64,000 nucleotides of DNA from Daejeonia sp002484105 (GCF_051175565.1 NZ_CP195105.1:3100001-3164000), one strand, 5' to 3'. Positions 43,653 through 52,718 are shown, numbered from the stretch's first letter. Made by a program: numbers and translations. Notes: generated by a model from the sequence alone, not told the origin.

Positions 43653-43670
43653 GGTAAAATAAAATTGCTG

Positions 43671-43678
43671 CAAATATA
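43671..43678 (-). promoter_or_regulatory. -7 promoter box of wza-wzc
   Basis: Reads TATATTTG on the minus strand, 18 nt before the chosen ATG. Confidence 0.55.
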
Positions 43679-43728
43679 CAACTTAAAACTTTGTTAAATT
43701 ATTGCGCCGCAAGATAAAAAAAAGAATA

Positions 43729-43922
43729 GGACCTGTTTAAAATTTTACCGAAATTTTTTATATATAGCCTCAGGAAATCATCTTTGCTAAATTTTAATGC
43801 TCTTTTGAGCGTATTTTCTACTTCCCATTTTTGATTTAGCCCGCTAAATCTGCAAATATGAAGCAAAAAATCCATCTCAAAATACCTATAAAAATTTTTA
43901 GCAATACAATTTAAACAGGCTC
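43729..43922. mobile_element. MITE-like element, copy 2
   Basis: Ends GGACCTGTTTAAA and TTTAAACAGGCTC; 194 bp, the extra TA lying in the left arm. The interior is nearly identical to copies 1 and 3. Its flanks (ATA and TAA) are not a clean duplication. It lies in the 470-bp gap between wza and pglF; the remainder of that gap (43923-44121) shows nothing recognisable. Confidence 0.75.
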
Positions 43923-44121
43923 TAAATATTCCCCTTTTTGTATTGTTAAAACAACAAGTATTACAGATTCCGGCACTGGTTGCATTTCCAAAATTTACAG
44001 TCCGAAGGCAAAAGAGACATCTGTACTGAATTCATAAGAAAATCCCTATACCATTTCTGAAACCCCAAAGTAACCTACTGAAACCGTAAATACAATACTG
44101 TACACCAAGCCCCTTCACCTT

Positions 44122-46056
44122 TCAATCCAGTCTCTGAAAGATTGAATTGTTGCTTTTGTATTCCGGGACAATAATTTTGAGGATGCGCACGACATCGAAC
44201 TTTTGTGTTCCCGAAGCACTGCTGAGCAGCTCGTGCACCATGCGGCTGATCTCCTCAAACTCCATCGACTTGTCTTTGGAAATCATGATTTTTTCGTGCG
44301 GCGTCGGCATATTGCGTGCTGTATCCGTCAGCAGTTCTTCATAAAGCTTTTCGCCCGGCCGCAGACCGGTATACACAATTTTGATATCTTCATCAGGGCG
44401 AAGCCCGGAGAGTCTTATCATCCTTTTGGCAAGATTCAGAATTTTCACGGGCTCTCCCATGTCGAAAACAAACACCTCTCCCCCGATGCCCATTGTCCCT
44501 GCCTGCAGCACGAGTTCGCAGGCTTCCTGGATGGTCATGAAATACCGTACAATATCCGGATGCGTAATGGTGACGGGACCTCCTTTCTGAATCTGCTTCT
44601 GGAAGAGTTTTATTACCGATCCGTTGGAACCGAGTACATTGCCGAATCTTGTGGTGATGAATTTTGTAGTATTCCCTGGAGTATTCTGCAGTGCCTGAAC
44701 ATAGAGTTCTGCCGTTCTTTTGGTCGCCCCCATCACATTGGTGGGATTGACAGCTTTGTCCGTCGAGATCATGACAAAACGGTTCACATGATACCTGCTG
44801 GAAAGTTCGGCAAGATTCATGCTTCCCATAACATTGGTAACGACGGCTTCGTGAGGATTCTCTTCCACGAGTGGCACATGTTTGTACGCTGCAGCATGAT
44901 AGACCATGGAAAAGTCGTATTTGGAAAAAAGCTGCTCCAGCCGGTTTCTGTTAACGATATCCATCATGACGAAAAGAAAATTCACGGAGGGAAATTTCTC
45001 CCGCATTTCCAGTTCTATTTCATACAACGGCGTTTCTGCCTGGTCGAGCACTACCACCAGTGCCGGATCAAATTGTGCAATCTGACGTACAATCTCGCTG
45101 CCTATAGATCCTGCTCCCCCCGTCACAAGAATACTTTTCTGATAATGTCTTTTGTGGACTTCCCGGTTTTCGATTCTGATAGGTTTGCGGTTCAGGAGGT
45201 CTTCGATCTGCAATTTGCGGATGGTGTGCCCAAGATTTTTATCGCGAATTTTCTGCAGGGCCGGTGCTTTATATATTTTAAGACCCTTTTCCAGGAAGAG
45301 CGTCACCCACTGGTCCATTTCGGCAGTATCCATGTTGTCGCGCACCATCAGAACGCCGTCTGCGCTGTACGGCTCGTGTCCGTTGCGTTCAAGTTTTTCT
45401 CTGGTAAGAATAGGTTTCCCGAGGATATAAGCCCTTCTGCCCTCATCACGTTCGCTGATAAAACCGATAATATTATAAGGAATATGTGTAGAATCCAGCA
45501 CAACACGCGCTATAGCCACACTCTGCTCATCTGTACCGAGAACCAGCAGGTTTTTTTTCAGACTGTTGACTTTGAGCTCGCGTGCCAGATGAAAAGCCTC
45601 CTTCACCAAAAGACGGAACACAAAGAGCATCATACATGAAAGTGCCGTAAAAAGTGTAAGGAATGCAATGGTCGGAATAATCAGTGCGGTGCCGGTTGAA
45701 AAATAAATCACCGAATTGAGAAAGCCCACCGTAAGCGCCGAAAGGCATGACGAAATCAGGATTTTGGAGAGGTCAATGAATGTAGAATGCCTCACAATAC
45801 CACTGTAGGTACGGAAAAGAAACATATACCCTACATTGACGGCAAGAATCAGGGTAATGGCCAGCGGAAAACTGAAAAACACTTCATGATTGCTGTCAAA
45901 TCTTCTCGAAACATAAAAAGACAACAGAACAGCCATGAAAACGATAAAAACATCTATCCACAATACCAGCCAGCGCGGCAGATATTTAAGGTCAGAAAGG
46001 CTGATAAAATTCTTCCCTTCCTGCATTCCCACAAAAAATCTTTTCAGAAAACTCAT
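44122..46056 (-). CDS. Membrane-bound nucleotide-sugar 4,6-dehydratase, PglF/CapD family
   Basis: Likely converts UDP-GlcNAc to its 4-keto-6-deoxy form. The 644 residues have four or five N-terminal membrane helices (about 30-150), a CoA-binding-like domain (about 165-290), then the dehydratase domain with Rossmann motif VTGGAGSIGSEIVRQ near 311 and the catalytic MISTDKAVNPTNVMGATKR near 428-446. The product suits the DegT aminotransferase and PglC-like transferase 21 kb away. It has a separate promoter region from wza. Confidence 0.92.
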   Translation of the reverse strand: MSFLKRFFVGMQEGKNFISLSDLKYLPRWLVLWIDVFIVFMAVLLSFYVSRRFDSNHEVFFSFPLAITLILAVNVGYMFLFRTYSGIVRHSTFIDLSKILISSCLSALTVGFLNSVIYFSTGTALIIPTIAFLTLFTALSCMMLFVFRLLVKEAFHLARELKVNSLKKNLLVLGTDEQSVAIARVVLDSTHIPYNIIGFISERDEGRRAYILGKPILTREKLERNGHEPYSADGVLMVRDNMDTAEMDQWVTLFLEKGLKIYKAPALQKIRDKNLGHTIRKLQIEDLLNRKPIRIENREVHKRHYQKSILVTGGAGSIGSEIVRQIAQFDPALVVVLDQAETPLYEIELEMREKFPSVNFLFVMMDIVNRNRLEQLFSKYDFSMVYHAAAYKHVPLVEENPHEAVVTNVMGSMNLAELSSRYHVNRFVMISTDKAVNPTNVMGATKRTAELYVQALQNTPGNTTKFITTRFGNVLGSNGSVIKLFQKQIQKGGPVTITHPDIVRYFMTIQEACELVLQAGTMGIGGEVFVFDMGEPVKILNLAKRMIRLSGLRPDEDIKIVYTGLRPGEKLYEELLTDTARNMPTPHEKIMISKDKSMEFEEISRMVHELLSSASGTQKFDVVRILKIIVPEYKSNNSIFQRLD

Positions 46057-46214
46057 TACATCACATCATTATCACCGTCAACGGGACGGCATCCCTGTAT
46101 AAAGCAAACTTGAATCCTCCGGATTTATTATGTCCTCCGGAATTTTTAACACTTTACATTCAAGTTATCAATTATCAATGCCTTAACAAATTAAATTACT
46201 GAAAGAGCACGATG

Positions 46215-46257
46215 CAAAGTTAACATTTTATGTGCATCTACTGATGACACAAAAGTA
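46215..46257 (-). promoter_or_regulatory. Candidate promoters of the PglF/CapD gene
   Basis: Two exact TAnnTTTG matches on the minus strand, TAACTTTG (46215-46222) and TACTTTTG (46250-46257), would give leaders of about 155-190 nt. The region is AT-rich, so chance matches are possible. No gene was accepted between 46057 and 46416. Confidence 0.35.
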
Positions 46258-46416
46258 TGATTTAACTTCTGTATCCATACAATATCCCACCGTTGCGGGA
46301 TTTTTACCCGAAATTTGAAAACAATATTGATCCCCTTTTCTGTACAAACAGACATCAGACCGTGCAAAATTACAAAAAAACTCTTCAGCGCCTGGTAAAA
46401 AAATAACATAAGATTA

Positions 46417-46608
46417 GAGCCTGTTTAAAATTTTACCGAAATTTTTTATATAGACTCAGGAAATCATCTTTGCTAAATTTTAATGCTCTTTTGAGCGTAT
46501 TTTCTACTTCCCATTTTTGATTTAGCCCGCTAAATCTGCAAATATGAAGCAAAAAATCCATCTCAAAATACCTATAAAAATTTTTAGCAATAAAATTTAA
46601 ACAGGCTC
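46417..46608. mobile_element. 192-bp MITE-like element, copy 3
   Basis: The best-preserved copy: GAGCCTGTTTAAA at the left end, TTTAAACAGGCTC at the right, flanked by TTA on each side (46414-46416, 46609-46611). The arms can be extended imperfectly to about 35 bp. There is no coding capacity. It lies 61 bp downstream of the uvrC stop. Confidence 0.8.
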
Positions 46609-46669
46609 TTAGATTCAGACATAGTAAAACAATATCCCCAACATCATATATACCGCCATTTTCGCTCTA

Positions 46670-48466
46670 TCAGGCGTTTCCGTGAAAAAATTCCCATACG
46701 GCTGCCCCTTTGCTTTTGCCAAGGATTTCCTCCAGGGTTTCCTTTTCAGATTCCCGGATACGTTTTACAGATTTCAGTTGAGAAAGCAGTTGTTCTATGG
46801 ATTTCGGTCCCACCCCCGGAATTTCCTCCAACTCGGATTTCAGGGCAGCATTTTTTCTTCTTGTCCTGTGATGCCTGACCCCAAACCGATGGGACTCGTC
46901 CCGCACACGCTGCAGAATTTTCAGTGTTTCGGACTTTTTGTCAAGGTAGAGCGGATAAGGATCTTCCGGAAAATACAGTTCTTCAAGCCTTTTGGCAATT
47001 CCTATCACCGTTACTTTCCCGTAAATCCCCAGAAGTTTCAGACTTTTCACCGCCGAAGAAAGCTGGCCTTTCCCCCCATCAATAAGAATCAGCTGCGGCA
47101 GGCTGTCGCCTTCCTCCAGCATGCGGCTGTAACGGCGGTAGATGACTTCTTCCATGGTAGCAAAATCATTGGGTCCTTCGACGGTTTTCGGATGAAAAAT
47201 ACGGTATTCGGATTTGCTGGGTTTGCCGTCCCGGAAGACCACACACGCAGAAACAGGATTCGTTCCCTGAATGTTTGAATTGTCGAAACCTTCAATATGC
47301 CGCGGCTCCGCAGGCATCCTCAGGAGTTTCTGCATCTCTGCCATAATACGGTTGGTATGCCGGTCCGGATCTACGATTTGTACCTGTTTGAGTTTTTCCA
47401 GACGGTATTCCCTGGCATTTTTTTCCGAAAGCTCCACAATCCTGCGCTTGTCGCCGACTTTGGGCACCATCAGTTTCGTTCCCGGAATTTCAAAAGAAAG
47501 ATGAAACGGCACCAGAATCTCCTTTGATCCGGAAGCAAATTTACGGCGTATCTCGATGATGGCTTCTTCCAGAATATCCTCATCACTTTCTTCCAGCACC
47601 TTACGGATTTCAGTGGTAAAACTCTGGATAATGTTTCCGTTGCGGATTTTGAAGAAATTGACGTAGGCTGCCGTTTCGTCACTCGTTATGCCAAAAACAT
47701 CCACATCATCAATATTCGGACTTACAACGGTATGCTTCGCCTGATAATCTTCCAGCGCTTCGATTTTTTCCTTTACCAGCTGTGCCATTTCAAACTGCAA
47801 CTGCGCTGCATATTTCATCATTACAGCCTCGAGATAGGATTTTGCCTTTCGGAAATCTCCCTTGATAATTCCCCGTATGGCATCTATTTTTTCATCATAC
47901 TCCTCCTTGCTTTCAAATCCTTCGCAGGGACCTCCACAGTTTTTAATGTGATATTCCAGACAGACGCGGTATTTGCCCTCTTCAATTTTGGGAGGAGCAA
48001 GATTCAGATTGCAGGTACGCAGTTTATAAATATGCCGAATGGTATCCAGCAAAATTTTCGCCGGCCTCACCTTGGCATACGGTCCGTAATATTCAGAGCC
48101 ATCCTTAATGAGATGTCTCGTCAGGAAAATCCGCGGGAAATCCTCTTTCTTAATACAAATCCAGGGATAGGATTTGTCGTCCTTCAGCATAACATTGTAA
48201 AATGGCTGATGTTCTTTGATCAGATTATTCTCCAACAACAGCGCATCGTATTCGCTAGGCACGATCGTCGTCTCGAGATGATCTATTTTGCTGACCATAA
48301 TCCGCGTACGGTATCCGTTCTGGTTTTTATTGAAGTAAGAGGTCACTCTTTTCTTCAGATTTTTGGCCTTTCCGACATATAACAGCTGGTTGTTTCGGTC
48401 ATAATAACGGTATACCCCCGGATCGGTGGGCAAAGTTTTCAGCTGGAGTTCAAGATGCGGATTCAT
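46670..48466 (-). CDS. uvrC: Excinuclease ABC subunit C
   Basis: Makes both incisions in nucleotide excision repair. The 598 residues show the GIY-YIG domain (PGVYRYYDRNNQLLYVGKAKNLKKRV, about 15-40), the cysteine segment CLEYHIKNCGGPCEGF, a UVR motif near 200, the RNase H-like endonuclease domain (IEGFDNSNIQGTNPVSACVVF; DGGKGQLSSAV), and a C-terminal helix-hairpin-helix (LEEIPGVGPKSIEQLL). It is a single gene; its -7 box lies only 4 nt before the ATG. Confidence 0.97.
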   Translation of the reverse strand: MNPHLELQLKTLPTDPGVYRYYDRNNQLLYVGKAKNLKKRVTSYFNKNQNGYRTRIMVSKIDHLETTIVPSEYDALLLENNLIKEHQPFYNVMLKDDKSYPWICIKKEDFPRIFLTRHLIKDGSEYYGPYAKVRPAKILLDTIRHIYKLRTCNLNLAPPKIEEGKYRVCLEYHIKNCGGPCEGFESKEEYDEKIDAIRGIIKGDFRKAKSYLEAVMMKYAAQLQFEMAQLVKEKIEALEDYQAKHTVVSPNIDDVDVFGITSDETAAYVNFFKIRNGNIIQSFTTEIRKVLEESDEDILEEAIIEIRRKFASGSKEILVPFHLSFEIPGTKLMVPKVGDKRRIVELSEKNAREYRLEKLKQVQIVDPDRHTNRIMAEMQKLLRMPAEPRHIEGFDNSNIQGTNPVSACVVFRDGKPSKSEYRIFHPKTVEGPNDFATMEEVIYRRYSRMLEEGDSLPQLILIDGGKGQLSSAVKSLKLLGIYGKVTVIGIAKRLEELYFPEDPYPLYLDKKSETLKILQRVRDESHRFGVRHHRTRRKNAALKSELEEIPGVGPKSIEQLLSQLKSVKRIRESEKETLEEILGKSKGAAVWEFFHGNA

Positions 48467-48470
48467 GATA

Positions 48471-48478
48471 CAAAAATA
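48471..48478 (-). promoter_or_regulatory. -7 box 4 nt before the uvrC start
   Basis: Reads TATTTTTG, then TATC, then ATG on the minus strand. If used, transcription would start at or next to the start codon, giving a leaderless or near-leaderless mRNA. Confidence 0.45.
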
Positions 48479-48499
48479 AGGATAAAGATTTTTGGATGG

Positions 48500-48800
48500 A
48501 AAATTTCCTGCCCCGACCCTAAAGGGTGGAAATTTTCTGTTAATGGTTGATGGTTGTCGGTTGTTGGTGAATGGGTAATAGTGGGTGGGATTGCTTCGTC
48601 ATTTCGCTGCGCTGCATTCCTCGCAATGACGGGTGGGTTGTGCTGCGCTGCGCTCCTCGCAATGACGGGGTTGAGGGTTAATTAGGAGGAAAGAGGAAAG
48701 AATAAAGAATAAAGATGGGTGGTGGAAGGTGGAAGGTGGAGCGAAAATTTCCTGCCCCGGCCCTAAAGGGTGGAAATTTTCTGTTAATGGTTAATGAGGA
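48500..48800. repeat. Palindromic repeat island A
   Basis: Holds two copies of a hairpin-forming unit with core CCCCGACCCTAAAGGGTGG or its CCCCGG variant (48511, 48755), each inside GGAAATTT arms. Between them is one copy of the ~80-bp unit (48590-48669) with two CGCTGCGCTG...CTCGCAATGACG modules. Simple GGTGGAAGGTGG-like sequence fills the rest. The same units recur at 51.86-52.57 kb. No gene is present. Confidence 0.8.
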
Positions 48801-48845
48801 ATTTTGGGATGTTGAGTGGTTTGGGGTTCTAAGACTTCTCTATTG

Positions 48846-49373
48846 CTACTGCGCATACCAGAATGTCCACTGCTTACCATTAAAAATACAGAGTTTCCTG
48901 GATATGGTATCATAAGCCATAGTACCAGGCGAAGGATTGATAATATTTTCGTAAGGTTTAGCGACTTTCGGCAAAATCATTGCTTTGTCAGTTGCAGACA
49001 ACACAAGGATTCCTGGGGCGTTATCTCCGTTATCCTGCGGCCCAATAATAACTTTCGCATCTGTACTTTCGGTTTTTCCATCCTGCACAGAAAGCTCCTG
49101 GGCGGTAATGGCCCCTATACGGATACTCATATCTTTCCAGCCAGAAACGTAACGGATTTTAAGTTTCTGGTCACTAAGATCATAAACAATGGTACCCGGC
49201 ACCGCTGTAACCAAAGTGGATGCAGAACTGACCCACGGTACTATCACACCACGGTTTTCGTTACCGAATTCCAGAGATACAGAAGTATTGGTAACGGATG
49301 ACTTCCCAATCGCAACCTGTGCAAAGATAGTCCCGGTAAATAAGGTCATAAAACCCACAAATATTTTTTTCAT
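48846..49373 (-). CDS. Secreted protein of unknown function
   Basis: Protein of 175 residues with a signal peptide (MKKIFVGFMTLFTGTIFAQ) followed by VAIGKSSVTNTSVSLEFGNENRG. It has two similar segments, PGTIVYDLSDQKLKIRYVSGW and PGTMAYDTISRKLCIFNGKQW, which look like an internal duplication. A related segment, VEGMIVYDQEAKCIKIFTTL, occurs at the end of the upstream 605-residue gene, 26 bp away. These short modules are common in Flavobacteriia exported proteins. The two genes probably form an operon. Function unknown. Confidence 0.75.
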   Translation of the reverse strand: MKKIFVGFMTLFTGTIFAQVAIGKSSVTNTSVSLEFGNENRGVIVPWVSSASTLVTAVPGTIVYDLSDQKLKIRYVSGWKDMSIRIGAITAQELSVQDGKTESTDAKVIIGPQDNGDNAPGILVLSATDKAMILPKVAKPYENIINPSPGTMAYDTISRKLCIFNGKQWTFWYAQ

Positions 49374-49399
49374 GATTTTTAATTTTTGAGGTTAATGAA

Positions 49400-51217
49400 T
49401 TAATCCGGACAGGATTGAATGACATAGCAGTGCCAGCCATATGAAACTCCGTTATCCAGAGTTGTAAAAATTTTTATACATTTAGCTTCCTGGTCATAGA
49501 CGATCATTCCTTCAACAGGATTGGGAATAGTATTAAGGGCAGCAGTAGTTGCAATTCTGTTTATTACAAAACCTTTGGAGGGAGATTCGAGCGCCAGCCA
49601 GCCACCTTGCCGTACCATAGGCCAATTGTCTCCATCCGTACCAGCTCTTTTGAGAGAGGTAATACCCATTTTCGTAGGTAATTGCGTACCAGAAATTACT
49701 TCATCTTTATAGCAGAAACCGCCAGTCTTTATATGAATCAAAGCATTGTTACTCAACAAGCCTGCCTCATCTTTTATGGTATAATGCGCATCCGAGATGG
49801 TGCTGGTAAGCCCGCTACCGGTAAAAGTAAATACCCCTGCCTGATCAACTTCCCATTTTCCTTCTCCATCTATCTCAAATGAAACAATATCCCCATCGGA
49901 GTCTGTTGTAACATTCACAGCTCCAGAAGGAGGAACAAGACTTATAGTGGAGGGTACAACCACTCCATTGTTTTCATCGTAATCATTCACGTACAGATCT
50001 ATACTTCCCGGAATTGTGGTATCGACCGCCAACTCGTCATCTATAGCTACCGGCGGAAGATTGATTCCAAAATTATTACCTGAAGATGCAGTGTTATCAA
50101 TTGCTACAGTAATCTGGTTAAGCGGTGCGCCATCTGAATCACTGACTACTTTATAATTGGCATAAGCACCTGTAAGATTTACTACCACATAGTAAGTTCC
50201 CCCGCCTACGTTATTGAACTGATAAAAGCCGTTGGCATCGGTGGTGGTGGTGGACAACACTGCACCCGATACTGTCTTCAGTTGTACTGTCACTCCACTC
50301 AACACATTTCCGTCCGGAGTACCTGCATTGTTGTCATTGTAAACAAAACCACTTACCTGCTGCTTAACACTGATTGAAGACTGATTATAGGCCACAAATG
50401 CCATATCGCTTTGTCCAGAAAACTTCTGAACAAATTTGGCAATCTCTGTGATGTTGGAAGAAGTGAGTCCCAGAGCAGACCAGTCTATTGCCAGCAACCG
50501 TAATTTTCTTTTGCCATCCCCGGAAGGACCGGAATTATACGATGGAGGATTCGTAACGTAATAAAATTTCCAGTTCGCAATACCAATGTCGGCAACTGAT
50601 GAAAAATTTACCGAATACACCGTTCCAACGGTATTACCTGCATTATCCTGAAAAGAAAACGTGTCTGTAACGTTGCTTATATCCCCAAGCTGGGTAAAAA
50701 TCAAATCAGGAATTCCGTCCCCGATCGAGGAAGCACTTATGCTGGAAACATCAAACTCCAACTGTCCGGAAGAAGGAAAGTTGAAGATTGCAGTACCCAA
50801 ATCAAGTCCGTGTTCACCATCAATCAGGTATTGTTGTAAGGGAAGACTGACGGGAACAGGTGAGACATTACCAGAACCCCCATAATTTTTCCCAACACCA
50901 ATAAAGGTATTTCCCAAACTAGCAGAAGGCACGCTTGATACCGGCAAAGCCGTAAACTTGGATAGATAATCAACAGTAGTCTGCGATTGCAACAAAGTAT
51001 CATTGACCCCGGTTGAGTATGTCTTCCCATTCCAGACAAAACCCAAAAGATTATGGCTGTTATCAGGATAAACGGGATTGGGTGATGCAGATGTACCACT
51101 TGTCCAAAACCCATTATAATCCGTGTAAATTTTTGTTACCGCTATCTGTGCCGACGTCAACGTCTGATACAGTATAGCAGCCGCAAAAAGGAACTTCAAA
51201 AATAAATTTTGTTTCAT
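49400..51217 (-). CDS. Secreted SdrD B-like domain protein
   Basis: Exported protein of 605 residues. A signal peptide (MKQNLFLKFLFAAAILYQTLTSAQ) precedes a large N-terminal domain without recognised homology. Next comes an SdrD-B/Cna-B-like repeat (about residues 285-375; VSGFVYNDNNAGTPDGNVLSGVTV, TDANGFYQFNNVGGGTYYVVV), a cadherin-like or Ig-like segment (PPVAIDDELAVDT), and a C-terminal PGTMAYD-like module shared with the gene downstream. Such proteins are often surface or adhesion proteins. No clear type IX sorting domain is seen. Confidence 0.78.
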   Translation of the reverse strand: MKQNLFLKFLFAAAILYQTLTSAQIAVTKIYTDYNGFWTSGTSASPNPVYPDNSHNLLGFVWNGKTYSTGVNDTLLQSQTTVDYLSKFTALPVSSVPSASLGNTFIGVGKNYGGSGNVSPVPVSLPLQQYLIDGEHGLDLGTAIFNFPSSGQLEFDVSSISASSIGDGIPDLIFTQLGDISNVTDTFSFQDNAGNTVGTVYSVNFSSVADIGIANWKFYYVTNPPSYNSGPSGDGKRKLRLLAIDWSALGLTSSNITEIAKFVQKFSGQSDMAFVAYNQSSISVKQQVSGFVYNDNNAGTPDGNVLSGVTVQLKTVSGAVLSTTTTDANGFYQFNNVGGGTYYVVVNLTGAYANYKVVSDSDGAPLNQITVAIDNTASSGNNFGINLPPVAIDDELAVDTTIPGSIDLYVNDYDENNGVVVPSTISLVPPSGAVNVTTDSDGDIVSFEIDGEGKWEVDQAGVFTFTGSGLTSTISDAHYTIKDEAGLLSNNALIHIKTGGFCYKDEVISGTQLPTKMGITSLKRAGTDGDNWPMVRQGGWLALESPSKGFVINRIATTAALNTIPNPVEGMIVYDQEAKCIKIFTTLDNGVSYGWHCYVIQSCPD

Positions 51218-51840
51218 ATTCCATATAATTTACTTATAAATAAAATTTACGTTAAAACGTCTATGCACCGGTTTACTGGAAATACATAAAAACATTGAAC
51301 AAACTCCCCAAAACACAAATAACGATGAAACGAAAATCGAATGAATCATCTCTATCTGGTTCAAACCGTAGAAACTGTAATCTCACAATCCCGACAGACT
51401 AAAAATATCCTGCAAGTAAAAAGTTCTATAACAAAACAATCCGCAACAATAATCAATTCCCTCAAAAAGACACTTTCAATATCCAAATATAAGATAATAA
51501 TTTAAAAACGATAGCATTAAATTGTGAAATTTTACATCCTCACCCCTAATTTAACACTAAACATTTTATAAAATGATAAATAAATATTAAAAAAAGCATC
51601 AAAAAGATTGTGTACAATCCTAACTAAAGTTAAATTTTAATATTGATAATCAAATATTCATAATTTAATTTCTTATAACTATCTGATTGTCAAAAATAAG
51701 AAAATTATCATTATCACATTAAGACAATGTTGACCTTTAGTATAGTAGGATAATTGCAGGAAATTGTCCCTTTGGAGTATAAGAATTGGCAGAAATGTCA
51801 GGCAAAATAAATTACTCTGAAGCAAGGTTTTGAAAAAGCT
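51218..51840. other. AT-rich intergenic region upstream of the SdrD-B-like gene
   Basis: No gene or RNA recognised. One exact minus-strand TATATTTG box lies at 51484-51491, about 270 bp before the gene, and could drive it with a long leader; the AT-rich context makes this uncertain. Confidence 0.4.
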
Positions 51841-51856
51841 CGTGTGATGCAATAAA

Positions 51857-52135
51857 TTTTCTTACCCCGACCCTAAAGGGTGGAAATTTTCTGTTAATGG
51901 GTGATGGTTGTCGGTTAATGGTTATCGGTTGGTGGTGCAGATAGGATTGCTTCGTCATTTCGCTGCGCTGCATTCCTCGCAATGACGGGTGGGTTGTGCT
52001 GCGCTGCGCTCCTCGCAATGACGGGTTTGAGGGTGATGGGTATGAGCCTTGTCAAGGTTGGGAACCTTGACAAGGCTGTGGTGATGAAATAAAAATTTCC
52101 TGCCCCGACCCTAAAGGGTGGAAATTTTCTGTTAA
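51857..52135. repeat. Composite palindromic repeat island B, first unit
   Basis: A ~277-bp block bounded by two CCCCGACCCTAAAGGGTGG hairpin units (51867, 52104). It holds one ~80-bp CTCGCAATGACG double module (51944-52023) and a perfect 15-bp-arm hairpin AGCCTTGTCAAGGTT/AACCTTGACAAGGCT near 52047-52079. It is almost identical to 52285-52562, offset by 428 bp. Confidence 0.85.
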
Positions 52136-52284
52136 GAGGTAATGAAGAATGCTCTGAAGGAGCATGATTTTTATAGCCACGGGTGAAGCCCGTGGTAAAA
52201 TAAGGTGCACGCAAAAAATTTTGGCGCGTATTTTTGTGGCACAGCAGACAAAAATCGTGACGAAATATATTTGGTAATGGAAAA
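52136..52284. repeat. Spacer with two further hairpins
   Basis: Lies between the two near-identical blocks. It contains ATGCTC...GAGCAT near 52153-52170 and CCACGGG TGAAG CCCGTGG near 52177-52196, both stem-loops of types often dispersed in Bacteroidota genomes. No gene. Confidence 0.65.
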
Positions 52285-52562
52285 TTTCTTACCCCGGCCC
52301 TAAAGGGTGGAAATTTTCTGTTAATGGGTGATGGTTGTCGGTTAATGGTTATCGGTTGGTGGTGCAGATAGGATTGCTTCGTCATTTCGCTGCGCTGCAT
52401 TCCTCGCAATGACGGGTGGGTTGTGCTGCGCTGCGCTCCTCGCAATGACGGGGTTGAGGGTGATGGGCATGAGCCTTGTCAAGGTTGGGAACCTTGACAA
52501 GGCTGTGGTGATGAAATAAAAATTTCCTGCCCCGGCCCTAAAGGGTGGAAATTTTCTGTTAA
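52285..52562. repeat. Composite palindromic repeat island B, second unit
   Basis: Near-identical direct copy of the block at 51857-52135, differing at only a few positions (for example CCCCGG for CCCCGA). It ends 156 bp before the GNAT gene; the rest of that gap shows no feature except the promoter box. Confidence 0.85.
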
Positions 52563-52700
52563 TAATGAATGAAGGTACATCGTCTTTTTGAGATGGAGGG
52601 ACGACAACGAAGCCATCTCAGACAGCCTTTATTAGAGTGTTTTTAAAAAGCTGTCCGGACTGCCGAATCGTTCTACATCCAGTTATTCTAACCTATTTCT

Positions 52701-52708
52701 TAATTTTG
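52701..52708 (+). promoter_or_regulatory. -7 box of the GNAT gene
   Basis: TAATTTTG, 10 nt before ATG at 52719 and 16 nt before the in-frame ATG at 52725; predicts an ultra-short leader. Confidence 0.5.
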
Positions 52709-52718
52709 CAAAAATACC

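Noticed and set aside
44203..45639. Long plus-strand open frame of 478 codons
   Set aside because: It lies entirely antisense to the well-conserved PglF/CapD dehydratase; its translation is rich in His, Cys and Phe with no recognisable domain.
46191..46409. Minus-strand frame of 72 codons upstream of the PglF gene
   Set aside because: No start context, no homology recognised, and the region holds several promoter-like boxes and borders a MITE.
51915..52445. Minus-strand open frame of 176 codons (VIARSAAQ-type protein)
   Set aside because: It is a translation of the palindromic repeat blocks; similar frames appear wherever this repeat occurs and it has no independent gene signals.
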